A stretch of DNA of 39,445 nt from Cycloclasticus sp. (GTDB lineage Bacteria > Pseudomonadota > Gammaproteobacteria > Methylococcales > Cycloclasticaceae), in the NCBI GenBank assembly GCA_012959695.1, contig DUCS01000010.1, forward strand, positions 1 to 39,445, given 5' to 3'. The notes under the pieces were generated by a model. The model saw nothing but the letters and a program-made list of their open reading frames with translations. It made no database searches and had not been told where the DNA came from. Shown one piece after another: positions 16,416 through 26,187 of the stretch; within the stretch, counting starts at the first letter, position 1, and the number at the start of each line of letters is the position of its first letter. The translations under genes and the position numbers were made by a program.

Positions 16416-17279
16416 TTAGAGCAGCCTAAGTTGTTCTTTAAATTGGCTATAGTGGCTAGCTACTTGTTGCCATACATCGCCCGGTTGGCCCTTGCCCACG
16501 GCTTGTCGGTTTAATTCAATAACCGGCATGATTTCTTTCGTGGAGCTGGTCAGCCATATTTCATCTGCACTGAATAGTTCTAGTTCTGATATCTCACGTT
16601 CGACACAATCAATGCCTGCTTGCATAGAAAGCTCAAGTACCAAATCACGGGTAATGCCGGGCAGTAAGTGATGGCTTTTTGGTGGTGTGATGAGTCGTTT
16701 ATTATTAACGATGAACACATTACTGGCAGAGCCTTCGGTGGCAAAACCATCACGCAGTAAAATAGCTTCAGTGCAGTGTTGATCGCAGGCTTGTTGTTTT
16801 AATAAAATATTACCCAGCAAGGCAACCGATTTGATGTGGCACCAATCCCAACGAATATCGTCTAAGGTAATGGCGCTAATACCGTTGGCGATTGTATCCA
16901 AACTATCGGTAACGATGGGCTGGCACATGGCAAACATTGTTGGTTCGTATTGTTCTGGCAGTTGGTGGTTGCGATTAACGCCGGCACCTCGCGTGACTTG
17001 AACATAAACAGACTGGTCGGATTGCGCATGTGGTTCAAGCAGTTTGTTAAGTATCTTCGACCATTGCAGGTCTGTCATCACCGGTTGCATTCGAATGGCC
17101 GCTAAACTGCTGTTGAGGCGATCTAGGTGTTGTTGTAATCGAAACAGTTTTCCTGCATAGGCGGGGATAACTTCGTAGACGCCATCGGCAAACAAAAAAC
17201 CTCGGTCGAGTACAGATATTTTAGCATCAGCTAACGGGAGGAATTCACCGTTGAGAAAGACATTAAGTTGAGACGACAC
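16416..17279 (-). CDS. dat: D-amino acid (D-alanine) aminotransferase, PLP fold-type IV
   Basis: Interconverts D-alanine plus 2-oxoglutarate with D-glutamate plus pyruvate, both D-amino acids being peptidoglycan precursors. The 287-residue protein has the class IV markers VLDRGFLFADGVYEVIPAY (with the Arg and Tyr near the active site), the PLP lysine in WCHIKSVALLGNIL, EAILLRDGFATEGSASNVFI and LPGITRDLVLEL, plus TSSTKEIMPV. The close relatives IlvE and PabC share the fold; R-G-F-L-F-A-D-G and placement after dacC favour Dat. GTG start at 17279, with dacC 10 bases upstream. Confidence 0.87.
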   Translation of the reverse strand: MSSQLNVFLNGEFLPLADAKISVLDRGFLFADGVYEVIPAYAGKLFRLQQHLDRLNSSLAAIRMQPVMTDLQWSKILNKLLEPHAQSDQSVYVQVTRGAGVNRNHQLPEQYEPTMFAMCQPIVTDSLDTIANGISAITLDDIRWDWCHIKSVALLGNILLKQQACDQHCTEAILLRDGFATEGSASNVFIVNNKRLITPPKSHHLLPGITRDLVLELSMQAGIDCVEREISELELFSADEIWLTSSTKEIMPVIELNRQAVGKGQPGDVWQQVASHYSQFKEQLRLL

Positions 17280-17289
17280 GGCAATACCT

Positions 17290-18414
17290 TTATTCCAGCA
17301 TTAATAAAACTTCATCTTTCAATACATCCATCAACGAGCCTTCATCGATGTTATCGAGTGCAATTAAAGGACGTTTTGCAATAATTTCACCTTTTAGCTT
17401 AATCACAGCGGTACCAACGCGTTGAGCTTTGTTAATCGGTGCGATTAATTGTGGGTTGATTTCTAAGCTGGCGTCAAGCGCCTTGTATTGATTGCGCGGA
17501 ATGGTCAGGTGAAGGTCTTTGGCTAAACCGACAGATAATGTTTTTTGAGCGCCTTTCCAAACGCGAGCAGTGTTCAATGACTGCTGAGCTTTGTACAGTA
17601 AGTGCGTTTTGTAGAAGCGGTAACCGTAATTTAATAAGGCTTGGTTGATATCATTACGTGCGTGAACGCTATCGGTACCCATGACAACTGAAATGAGGCG
17701 CATGTTGTCGCGTACAGCAGATGAAACAAGGCAGTAGCCTGCATCTTCAGTATGCCCCGTCTTAACACCATCTACGCTGCTATCACGCCATAACAATTTG
17801 TTTCTGTTTTGCTGTGTGATGCCGTTGAAGGTGAACTTTTTAATGGCATTAATCTTATATAACTCAGGCGATTCGGAAATCAACGCGCGGGTGAGAATAG
17901 CGAGGTCTTTTGCTGTGGTGTAATGGTCGTCATCAGGTAAGCCGGAGCTGTTTATAAAGTGACTATTGATCATGCCTAACTCTTTTGCGACTTGGTTCAT
18001 GAGTTGTGCAAAGGTTGTTTCATCACCAGCAATATGTTCAGCCAATGCAACGGTTGCATCGTTTCCCGATTGGACCAGCATGCCGTGAATTAAGTCGTCA
18101 ATGGAGACAAATTTATTCACTTCAATAAACATTCTAGAGCCGGGTGTTCTCCATGCTTTTTCACTGATGCGAACTTGGTCGTTTACGTTTAAATTACCAT
18201 GACGTATTTCACGAAAAACAATTAAAGCCGTCATGATTTTTGTCATGCTAGCAGGTGCCAATTTAAGGTCCGGGCTTTTTGAGGCTAGAACGGTTCCGCT
18301 GTGAAAATCAATCACATGGTAGCTTCGGGCCTTTAAATCAGGTGCAGACGGTATAGGTAATGCGGTCGCTTGAGTAGAAATAAAGATGCATAGAATAAAG
18401 AAAATTTGTTTCAT
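17290..18414 (-). CDS. dacC: D-alanyl-D-alanine carboxypeptidase (PBP5/6 family) DacC/DacA
   Basis: Periplasmic low-molecular-weight PBP that trims the terminal D-Ala of wall pentapeptides. I start at ATG 18414 (374 residues), which gives a proper signal peptide MKQIFFILCIFISTQATA. An earlier GTG (18459) would put 15 unlikely residues before it. Active-site motifs are S56-M-T-K59 (APASMTKIM), the S-G-N triad in VQSGNDATVAL, and K-T-G in VDGVKTGHTEDAG. A PBP5-type C-terminal beta domain follows, ending in an amphipathic tail (EGSLMDVLKDEVLLMLE) typical of the membrane anchor. It lies 78 bases after rlpA, the largest gap in this run, so an internal promoter is possible. Confidence 0.94.
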   Translation of the reverse strand: MKQIFFILCIFISTQATALPIPSAPDLKARSYHVIDFHSGTVLASKSPDLKLAPASMTKIMTALIVFREIRHGNLNVNDQVRISEKAWRTPGSRMFIEVNKFVSIDDLIHGMLVQSGNDATVALAEHIAGDETTFAQLMNQVAKELGMINSHFINSSGLPDDDHYTTAKDLAILTRALISESPELYKINAIKKFTFNGITQQNRNKLLWRDSSVDGVKTGHTEDAGYCLVSSAVRDNMRLISVVMGTDSVHARNDINQALLNYGYRFYKTHLLYKAQQSLNTARVWKGAQKTLSVGLAKDLHLTIPRNQYKALDASLEINPQLIAPINKAQRVGTAVIKLKGEIIAKRPLIALDNIDEGSLMDVLKDEVLLMLE

Positions 18415-18449
18415 ATGGATGCTGAAATAGAGATTATGAGGGAAAGGCA

Positions 18450-18458
18450 ATTGTATCA
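18450..18458 (-). promoter_or_regulatory. Possible extended -10 promoter for dacC
   Basis: On the minus strand TGATACAAT (extended -10, TG-n-TACAAT) lies 36 bases upstream of the dacC ATG, within the only sizeable gap of the mreB-lipA run. No convincing -35 element is seen. It could give dacC-dat-ybeD-lipB-lipA their own promoter. Confidence 0.35.
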
Positions 18459-18492
18459 CGCAAGACAGGGAGGAAAAGCTTATAGATAGACG

Positions 18493-19347
18493 TTATTCAG
18501 TTGTGTAGAGGATGTTATTAAAACCCAGTTCCTGAAGTTGTAATCTGACTAAATCGGCTCGCTTAATTCTAATATAAGGGCCCACGCGGACAAGGTATAG
18601 AGGGTCAAGATTTATGGAATTCGATTTAATCGTCACTGGCGCATTTAATTCATTAATAAGACGGCGTTTTAATTTTGTGGCGTTTTCTAGTGATCCAAAA
18701 GCGCCAACCTGTATAAATAAGAAGCCTTTATTATCCGAATTAATGGGCGATACAAGAGGGACCTTGCTCGTGCTAAGGGAGGGTGATGGTATAACGAGTT
18801 GATTCGGTGGAGATTCTAAAGCAACGGAAGTGCTAGCAAGCGGGTTCAGAACTTTAATTTCCACGTGTGATGTGCCCGTTTTTAAGGTGCCGAGTTTCGT
18901 TGCAGCAGCGTAAGACAAGTCAATGATTCGACCTTCGTGAAAAGGGCCTCGGTCGTTGACGCGAACCACAATTTTTTTACCACTGATTAGGTCGGTTACT
19001 TCAACGTAGCTTGGTAGAGGCAGTGTTTTGTGTGCAGCTGTCATAGCGTACATATCATACGTTTCACCATTAGACGTTTTGTTGCCATGAAACTTAGTGC
19101 CATACCAAGACGCAATGCCACGTTGCACGAAGCCATCGCTAGACGGCATAACATAATAAGTTTTGCCAAACACCTCATAAGAACGTGGGTTACCACCACG
19201 GCTTTTTGGCTCAATACGAGGAATAGCGTCAGGGGTCAATTCAAGATTGTCAGGGTGTACTAAGGGCGCACTATCACTGATGAATGGTTTTTGAGAACTG
19301 CATGCAGTTATTAAGCAGGTCGTTATTAAAATAAAGAAAAGGCGCAT
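18493..19347 (-). CDS. rlpA: Septal-ring lytic transglycosylase / rare lipoprotein A RlpA
   Basis: Outer-membrane lipoprotein that cleaves naked (stem-peptide-free) glycan strands, mainly at division sites in Pseudomonas. The 284-residue protein starts with a lipoprotein signal and lipobox ITAC (lipidated Cys16, +2 Ser, so outer-membrane sorting). The double-psi beta-barrel follows (GIASWYGTKFHGNKTSNGE, then TAAHKTLPLPSYVEVTD and VRVNDRGPFHEGRIIDLSY). It ends in a SPOR domain (GFLFIQVGAFGSLENATKLK to the end) that binds denuded septal glycan. The motif D-R-G-P-F is intact. mltB lies 12 bases upstream in the same transcript. Confidence 0.95.
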   Translation of the reverse strand: MRLFFILITTCLITACSSQKPFISDSAPLVHPDNLELTPDAIPRIEPKSRGGNPRSYEVFGKTYYVMPSSDGFVQRGIASWYGTKFHGNKTSNGETYDMYAMTAAHKTLPLPSYVEVTDLISGKKIVVRVNDRGPFHEGRIIDLSYAAATKLGTLKTGTSHVEIKVLNPLASTSVALESPPNQLVIPSPSLSTSKVPLVSPINSDNKGFLFIQVGAFGSLENATKLKRRLINELNAPVTIKSNSINLDPLYLVRVGPYIRIKRADLVRLQLQELGFNNILYTTE

Positions 19348-19359
19348 GGTTATTTACGT

Positions 19360-20352
19360 CTATTTTAAAAAGCCCTTTTTTATTTCTTGCCCCAGTTGAT
19401 ACACCGCCATGGCGTATAAATGACTGTGGTTGTAACGAGTGATCACGTAAAAATTGTGGAAGGTTAACCAAAATTCAGAATGATTTTTTTGTTTGAGTTC
19501 TAATAACTTAACGACGGTGTCTCCCGTCATATCTTTAGGTGTTTTGACGTTATGTTCAGCGAGTTGTTTTAAGGTGTTTTTTGGTTTTAATGAACGGTTG
19601 AGTAATGTTTTATGCGCATCACCGTTGACGGTTGTTTGTTGTGTGATAAGAGGTAATTTGCTCCAGCCGTGTTTTGCAAAATAATGAGCGATACTGTTAA
19701 TAATATCGGCATGGCTGTTCCATAAATCTCGTTTGTTATCGCCGTCGCCATCAACAGCGTACGCTCGGTAACTACTGGATATAAATTGGGATTTTCCCAT
19801 GGCGCCCGCGTACGAACCTTTTGGTTGATATGGGTCGAAGCCTTCTTCGCGGCAAAGTAATAAGAAATGTTCTAATTCACGTTTGAAAAACTTGGCTCTT
19901 TTAGGAAAATGAAAACCTAGGGTGGTCAGTGAGTCGAGTACTTTATAAGAACCTGTGTTGCCACCATAGCGAGTTTCTACACCAATAATTGCGACGATAA
20001 TTTCAGCCGGCACGCCATATTTTTTTGACGCCGCATCGAGCAAGGTTTGGTTTTCTTGCCAAAACTTTACGCCGCCATTGATGCGATTTGGTTTCAAAAA
20101 AATGTTTCGATAACTGTGCCATTCCAAGCGCTTTTCGGCAGGGGATGACATGGCCTTGAGAATACTGTCTTTAACGACAGCTTTTTTCAGTAAAGCGGTT
20201 AATTCGCCGCGATCAAATTGGTGTTCAGTTACCATTTTTTCTATAAAACCATGGTAAATTTCGGGATTAACGTTGGCTGTCGTTGCGCATGCGTTAAGCG
20301 AAGTAATGGAAATGAATGCAGCTAAAAGAAAACGAAAAGAGTTAAATTTCAT
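19360..20352 (-). CDS. mltB: Membrane-bound lytic murein transglycosylase B MltB
   Basis: Lipoprotein cleaving the MurNAc-GlcNAc bond with 1,6-anhydro product formation. The 330-residue protein has lipobox LNAC (lipidated Cys22, +2 Ala, outer-membrane sorting) and the family-3 lytic transglycosylase core. Catalytic Glu126 is in AIIGVETRYGG, followed by LTTLGFHFPKRAKFFKREL and SYAGAMGKSQFISSSYRAYA, then DLWNSHADIINSIAHYFA. A C-terminal YNHSHLYAMAVYQLGQEI completes the family pattern. Located between rodA (9 bases) and rlpA (12 bases). Confidence 0.96.
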   Translation of the reverse strand: MKFNSFRFLLAAFISITSLNACATTANVNPEIYHGFIEKMVTEHQFDRGELTALLKKAVVKDSILKAMSSPAEKRLEWHSYRNIFLKPNRINGGVKFWQENQTLLDAASKKYGVPAEIIVAIIGVETRYGGNTGSYKVLDSLTTLGFHFPKRAKFFKRELEHFLLLCREEGFDPYQPKGSYAGAMGKSQFISSSYRAYAVDGDGDNKRDLWNSHADIINSIAHYFAKHGWSKLPLITQQTTVNGDAHKTLLNRSLKPKNTLKQLAEHNVKTPKDMTGDTVVKLLELKQKNHSEFWLTFHNFYVITRYNHSHLYAMAVYQLGQEIKKGFLK

Positions 20353-20361
20353 AACCTGTCC

Positions 20362-21498
20362 TTAGGAAGATAGTAGTTTTCGGTGAGTGTGTATGGACAT
20401 TAAAATACCAAAGCCAATTAATAGCGTTACCATTGATGTTCCGCCATAGCTGACTAATGGTAAGGGTACACCAACCACGGGCAAAATACCCGTGACCATA
20501 CCGACATTTACAAATAAATAGACAAAAAATGTCAGTGAAAGGCTGCCGGCAAGCAGTCTTGAGAAGGTATCTTGTGCCTGTATGGCGATGTAAATAGAAC
20601 GTATAAAAATCAGTAAGTAAATAGTTAACAGCAAGATGCAACCGATTAAGCCGAACTCTTCAGAAAATACGGCAAAAATAAAATCGGTAGAGCTTTCCGG
20701 TAAAAATTCCAATCTCGCTTGGGAACCGTGCATCCAACCTTTACCGTAAATGCCGCCTGACCCAATTGCAATTTTAGATTGAATAATATGATACCCCGCG
20801 CCGAGTGGGTCGTTTTCTGGGTTAAGGAAAGTGAGAATACGCTGTTGTTGGTATTCCTTCATAAAACCCCACAACACGGGCGCAAGGCCAGCAGTAGCAG
20901 CGATAACACCGGTGATTAATTTCCATGAAATACCCGCTAAAAAGAGCACGGCGATACCGGAACTCGCGATTAAAATAGCCGTGCCTAAGTCGGGTTGCTT
21001 GGCTATTAATACAGTAGGAATAGCAATAAATACCGTGGCGAAACCGATATACTTGAATCGTGGTGGTAGGCGCCTTTCCGCTAAATACCAGGCAACCACC
21101 ATCGGCGTGGCGAGTTTAAGTAATTCAGAGGGTTGAAAACGGAAAAATCCTAAGTCTAACCAGCGTTGAGCGCCTTTTCCCATGTCGCCGACAAACAACA
21201 CGCCCAGTAGAAGCATTGTTCCCAATATGAATAACCACGGTGCAAACATTTTTAAAATATGGGGTGGAATTTGAGCAACCACCAGCATGGCTAAAAAAGC
21301 GATGCCTAATCGCGTCACTTGTCGTTGTAACAGGCCAATGTCTTCGTGACCTGCGCTTAACAAAATGAGAATGCCAATGGATGATAAGCAGATTAATAAA
21401 ACCAATAACGTGATATCGATATGTAAGCGCTGTAATAGACCAACTTTTCGTTGGTGGTAATGGCTTCGGTTTTGAGTGTGTTGGAAAAACGAAATCAT
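20362..21498 (-). CDS. rodA: Peptidoglycan glycosyltransferase RodA (MrdB), SEDS family
   Basis: Polytopic inner-membrane polymerase that makes glycan strands of the elongasome with PBP2. The 378-residue protein has about ten hydrophobic segments and the FtsW/RodA/SpoVE signature (FLPESSTDFIFAVFSEEFGL) including the catalytically important Asp of the large periplasmic loop. GYHIIQSKIAIGSGGIYGKG and GVPLPLVSYGGTSMV are also diagnostic. Its start overlaps the mrdA stop by 4 bases, so PBP2 and RodA are translationally coupled. Confidence 0.97.
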   Translation of the reverse strand: MISFFQHTQNRSHYHQRKVGLLQRLHIDITLLVLLICLSSIGILILLSAGHEDIGLLQRQVTRLGIAFLAMLVVAQIPPHILKMFAPWLFILGTMLLLGVLFVGDMGKGAQRWLDLGFFRFQPSELLKLATPMVVAWYLAERRLPPRFKYIGFATVFIAIPTVLIAKQPDLGTAILIASSGIAVLFLAGISWKLITGVIAATAGLAPVLWGFMKEYQQQRILTFLNPENDPLGAGYHIIQSKIAIGSGGIYGKGWMHGSQARLEFLPESSTDFIFAVFSEEFGLIGCILLLTIYLLIFIRSIYIAIQAQDTFSRLLAGSLSLTFFVYLFVNVGMVTGILPVVGVPLPLVSYGGTSMVTLLIGFGILMSIHTHRKLLSS

Positions 21499-23324
21499 GG
21501 TGATGTTGTTATATATTGGTTAAACATTGCACGTGCAATGGGTGCGGCAACTGATCCACCGTGCCCGCCATTTTCTACAATAACAGCAATGGCCAGTTGT
21601 GGGTCTTTTGCGGGTGCAAAACTGATGAATAAAGCATGGTCTTTTAGATGTTCTAAAACATTTTCTTCATCATATTTTTCATCTTGTTTAACGCTAAAGA
21701 CTTGTGCTGTACCCGTTTTACCGGCGATTTTATACGGTGCCCCTTCTTTTATGCGTCTAGCTGTACCGCGTGCACCATTAACAACGTCGTACATGGCGTT
21801 AAGAACGATGTCCCAATGTGAATTATTGTTGAGTTCAACCGGCAACGTGGGCATGGGTTTGATGAGGGTGTTATTGATGCGAGCTAAAAGAAACGGCTCG
21901 AACGCCGTGCCTCTATTTGCCAAAATGGCAGTTGCGTGTGCTAACTGTAAGGGGGTCGTTAAGTTAAAACCTTGGCCAATGCCGGCAATCAATGTCTCGC
22001 CTGGGTACCAGGCTTGATTGCGAGCGCGGCGCTTCCATTCACGTGAAGGCAGTAATCCACTTTTTTCGCCGTTAATGTCTAAGCCTGTTTTTTGCCCAAA
22101 ACCGAATTTACTTAAAAAACTGTGCATGTGGTCAATTTTAAGGCGGTGTGCAAGGGTGTAAAAATAGACGTCACACGATTGAACAATAGAGTCGTGTAAG
22201 TTCATCATGCCATGACCGCCCCGTTTCCAATCACGGTACTTATGTTCTTGTTTGGGTAGTCGGTAAAAGCCAGGGCAGTTGATTTTATCATTCGGCTGGA
22301 TGGTGTTGTACTCAAGTCCAGCTAGGCCAAAAAATGGTTTGAGGGTTGAGCCGGGAGGGTATTGCCCGCGCAATGCACGGTTGAAAAGTGGGCGTTTAAT
22401 GGATGATTGCAGTGCCTTGTATGACGCGCTATCGATGCCTTTAGCGAACAGGTTGGCATTAAGGCCAGGTTTGCTAACAAAGGCACGAACAGCCCCGGTG
22501 CGCGTGTCAATAGCTGCAATGGAGCCGGTATAGTCGCCGAGCTTATCGTAAGCAATTCTTTGTAAATCAATGTCGAGGTTTAATGTCAAATTACTGCCGG
22601 ACAAGGGCGGGGTGTGACTTAATATTTTCAGTGAGCGTCCTTGAGCAGTATTCTCTGTTTGTTGGTAGCCCACGTAGCCATGCAATTCACTTTCATACGT
22701 TTTTTCAACGCCGGTTTTGCCGATGAATCGAGATCCTCTGTAGTTTACGGGGTTAATCGTCTTAAGTTCTTTTTCATTGATTGCACCGACATAACCGACA
22801 ACATGAGAGGTGAGCTCTGGGTATGGGTAATGCCTAAGTGGACGGGCTTGAATATCTACACCAGGAAATAGATGCCTGTTGGCTGAGAAGATGGCAACCT
22901 CCGTATCATCAAGGCGGTTTCTTAATGGAATACTGGCAAAACGTTTTAATTGTTTGCGTCGTTTTTCAAATAAGGTTATTTCATTCTCAGAAATAGGCAA
23001 TAACGCGCTTAATTTTTTAATGGTTAAGCTGATGTCGTCAATTTGTTCGGGGACTAATTCGAGGCTGTAACTGGGGTTGTTTTCCGCTAATACGCGGCCA
23101 TGAACATCAAAAATTAGTCCCCTTACGGGGTTAATAACGGATAATTTGACACGGTTGTTTTGCGCTAGATCCGAGTACTTTTCGTGTGTTTCGATTTGTA
23201 GATATGTCAGCCTTGCTATCAGGACAACAAATAATATCAGTACAAAAATAATTAATGTGATTGAGCGCGAAAGGAATAAACGGTTTTCATGCAAAGAACT
23301 TTTGAGGTCGAAACTTGTTTTCAT
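21495..23324 (-). CDS. mrdA: Penicillin-binding protein 2 (transpeptidase) MrdA
   Basis: Elongation-specific class B PBP that cross-links new peptidoglycan with RodA. The 609-residue protein has a cytoplasmic tail, one transmembrane anchor (LIIFVLILFVVLIARLTYLQ, about 24-43), and a pedestal domain with NPVRGLIFDVHGRVLAENNP. The transpeptidase domain has S-x-x-K (PPGSTLKPF, Ser near 327), S-x-N equivalent SCD (VQSCDVYFYTLA), and K-T-G (AGKTGTAQVF). The linker motif GKTGVEKTYE is typical of PBP2 rather than PBP3. It sits 6 bases after mreD and overlaps rodA by 4. Confidence 0.97.
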   Translation of the reverse strand: MKTSFDLKSSLHENRLFLSRSITLIIFVLILFVVLIARLTYLQIETHEKYSDLAQNNRVKLSVINPVRGLIFDVHGRVLAENNPSYSLELVPEQIDDISLTIKKLSALLPISENEITLFEKRRKQLKRFASIPLRNRLDDTEVAIFSANRHLFPGVDIQARPLRHYPYPELTSHVVGYVGAINEKELKTINPVNYRGSRFIGKTGVEKTYESELHGYVGYQQTENTAQGRSLKILSHTPPLSGSNLTLNLDIDLQRIAYDKLGDYTGSIAAIDTRTGAVRAFVSKPGLNANLFAKGIDSASYKALQSSIKRPLFNRALRGQYPPGSTLKPFFGLAGLEYNTIQPNDKINCPGFYRLPKQEHKYRDWKRGGHGMMNLHDSIVQSCDVYFYTLAHRLKIDHMHSFLSKFGFGQKTGLDINGEKSGLLPSREWKRRARNQAWYPGETLIAGIGQGFNLTTPLQLAHATAILANRGTAFEPFLLARINNTLIKPMPTLPVELNNNSHWDIVLNAMYDVVNGARGTARRIKEGAPYKIAGKTGTAQVFSVKQDEKYDEENVLEHLKDHALFISFAPAKDPQLAIAVIVENGGHGGSVAAPIARAMFNQYITTSP

Positions 23325-23330
23325 TTGCTG

Positions 23331-23816
23331 CTATTGAACTCTAAACCGTCGTCGAACTAACCGTAGACTTGCAAACACGACAGGCCAAATCATCGCGCTT
23401 GTAAAGGCTTGAGTCCAGTAGCCATAATCCGCGTCGAAGTAATGTGTAAACCGACTAATCCACAGTGAAAGGAGTTGCATGATGAGTAAGATTAATAAAA
23501 TAAAACAAGCCTGCTGCCAAACGTGATAGTTTCGTAAGCGTGAATAAAGCGTTTGGCCCAAAAAAGCAGCGATGCTGAAAATCAAGGCATTTTGTCCTAA
23601 TGTGCTGCCGGTAAGGACATCAAACAACAGACCTGTTATAAAGCCAGTTCCAACGCTGACTTTGTGTGGTAATGCGATATTCCAATACATGAGAGTTAAC
23701 AGCGTCCAGCTTGGCATGAAAGTGGCAAATTGGTTTGGCCAGGGCGCAACGCTTAAGCACATGGCGATGAATAATGATAAATAAATAACGAACCCGCCTG
23801 AAGATCTAGCGTGCAC
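23331..23816 (-). CDS. mreD: Rod shape-determining protein MreD
   Basis: Small inner-membrane component of the elongasome that partners MreC. The 161-residue protein is almost wholly hydrophobic with five or six helices and the MreD pattern PSWTLLTLMYWNIALPHKVS, then GFITGLLFDVLTGSTLGQNA. GTG start at 23816, overlapping the mreC end by 11 bases. Length matches E. coli MreD (162). Confidence 0.92.
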   Translation of the reverse strand: MHARSSGGFVIYLSLFIAMCLSVAPWPNQFATFMPSWTLLTLMYWNIALPHKVSVGTGFITGLLFDVLTGSTLGQNALIFSIAAFLGQTLYSRLRNYHVWQQACFILLILLIMQLLSLWISRFTHYFDADYGYWTQAFTSAMIWPVVFASLRLVRRRFRVQ

Positions 23817-24690
23817 GGGTAGTGATATGTTCAGGTTTGGTTGGGGCGCCAGATAATAGCGGTATGGGTTCTTGCTTGCTCCAAACTAATAAAATATCGC
23901 GTATGCGTTCAATTTTTGCGACTGTTTCAGCTTCGGCGCGCATAAATGCTCCACCTGCTATTGGCGTCAATTGCGTAATGATGCCAACAGGGTAGCCTTT
24001 TGGAAATACGCCGCCGAGCCCAGTTGTTGTGAGCAAGTCGCCGATTTTTATGTCGGCGTTATGAGGTAAATACGGGAGGGTTAATATGTTTTTGATGCCA
24101 CTACCAGAGGCAATGGTTTTTAAGCCGGTTCTGTTAACTTCAATGGGTATGGCGTGATTTGGGTCGGTAATGAGCATGATGGATGATGTTAGCGGGTTTA
24201 CATTAATAATTTGCCCGATGACCCCGTCTTCATTTAACGCCGTTTGGCCAGCGTATAAATTAAAACGGCTGCCTTTATCAATGACGATGTGTTGCGTATT
24301 TTGGTTTTGATTTACGTTGATAAGCTCCGCAGAAATGAACTGTTCACCTAATTTAAATGATGACTCTAGAAGGCTATGCAATCGCGTATTTTCTTTTTCT
24401 AATGCCTCAAATTTTTGAAGTTTTGCTTTCAATAATAATGCACTTGAACGTAGCGTACGGTTCTCCTCGAGCAACTCGGCGTGATCACTGGTGCTTTGAG
24501 TGAACCAGTCATAAAGCGTGCTTGGTAAATCAACAATAACGAGTACGGGGTGCACGATAAACGAAAGGCTATCTTTAAGCCGAGTCAGTTGGTTGGTTTG
24601 ATGCGCGAGTAGCAGCAGTGCAATTGAGACAATAACCGCAGCTATAAACCGCGTGTTTGTTGAAGGACCTTTTGTGAAAATAGGTTTTAT
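23806..24690 (-). CDS. mreC: Rod shape-determining protein MreC, apparently with an ATA start
   Basis: Bitopic periplasmic scaffold linking MreB to PBP2. From ATA 24690 the protein is 294 residues: a short cytoplasmic stretch KPIFTKGPSTNTRF typical of MreC, a transmembrane helix (about 16-33), a coiled coil (HAELLEENRTLRSSALLLKA), then the two periplasmic beta domains with VIGQIINVNPLTSSIMLITD and GLGGVFPKGYPVGIIT. The only canonical start, GTG 24555, would remove the membrane anchor and 45 residues. Upstream of ATA the frame hits TAA within eight codons and has no ATG, GTG or TTG. A GAAAGG Shine-Dalgarno sequence lies 9 bases before ATA and directly follows the mreB stop. A sequence error at an ATG is the alternative explanation. 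Confidence 0.93.
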   Translation of the reverse strand: MKPIFTKGPSTNTRFIAAVIVSIALLLLAHQTNQLTRLKDSLSFIVHPVLVIVDLPSTLYDWFTQSTSDHAELLEENRTLRSSALLLKAKLQKFEALEKENTRLHSLLESSFKLGEQFISAELINVNQNQNTQHIVIDKGSRFNLYAGQTALNEDGVIGQIINVNPLTSSIMLITDPNHAIPIEVNRTGLKTIASGSGIKNILTLPYLPHNADIKIGDLLTTTGLGGVFPKGYPVGIITQLTPIAGGAFMRAEAETVAKIERIRDILLVWSKQEPIPLLSGAPTKPEHITTRAR

Positions 24691-24708
24691 GAGAACTAAC
24701 CTTTCTTC

Positions 24709-25788
<1,080 letters not shown>

Positions 25789-25833
25789 TTAACAACCCTT
25801 TACCCCTTTGGGCAAGCCGCGAATTGTGTTAAT

Positions 25834-25862
25834 TTGCACGGTTTTAAAGAACGAATTATATA
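25834..25862 (+). promoter_or_regulatory. Predicted sigma-70 promoter for gatCAB
   Basis: TTGCAC (25834-25839) and TATATA (25857-25862) are separated by exactly 17 bases, giving transcription from about 25869. A strong AAAGGGG ribosome site follows before the gatC ATG at 25876. The predicted leader would be very short, so the true start may lie a few bases earlier. The promoter sits in the spacer divergent to mreB. Confidence 0.6.
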
Positions 25863-25875
25863 AAGGGGTCATTCT

Positions 25876-26163
25876 ATGTCAATTCAGTCAGAAGATGTAC
25901 TGAAAATCGCACATTTGGCACGGTTAGGTATTCAGCAAGAACAGGTTGAAGCGTACACGTCTGATTTGTCGAATATTATGAAATTGGTCGAGCAAATGAA
26001 TCAAGTGGATACGGCCGGTATTGAACCGATGGCGCATCCGTTGGATCAGTCGCAACGACTAAGGTCTGACGTTGTAACCGAGGTAAATCAGCGCGAAGCA
26101 CTACAACAAAATGCATCGGATACTGAAGACGGTTTGTTTTTAGTGCCGCGCGTCATCGATTAA
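25876..26163 (+). CDS. gatC: Asp/Glu-tRNA amidotransferase subunit C
   Basis: Small scaffold that wraps GatA and GatB in the GatCAB amidotransferase, which converts misacylated Asp-tRNA(Asn) or Glu-tRNA(Gln) to the amide form. The 95-residue length is normal. Family motifs are VLKIAHLARLGI (N-terminal helix), LSNIMKLVEQMNQVDTAGIE and P-M-A-H-P (MAHPLDQSQRLRSDVV), ending DGLFLVPRVID. First gene of gatCAB, 24 bases before gatA. Confidence 0.97.
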   Translation: MSIQSEDVLKIAHLARLGIQQEQVEAYTSDLSNIMKLVEQMNQVDTAGIEPMAHPLDQSQRLRSDVVTEVNQREALQQNASDTEDGLFLVPRVID

Positions 26164-26187
26164 TTGAGTCATTAAGCCGGTAATAAA

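Noticed and set aside
18412-18459. Upstream GTG 18459 as the dacC start
   Set aside because: It would place 15 residues before a good signal peptide that begins exactly at ATG 18414.
24553-24555. GTG 24555 as the mreC start
   Set aside because: It removes the transmembrane anchor and the family-typical KPIFTKGPS N-terminus, which are in frame upstream.
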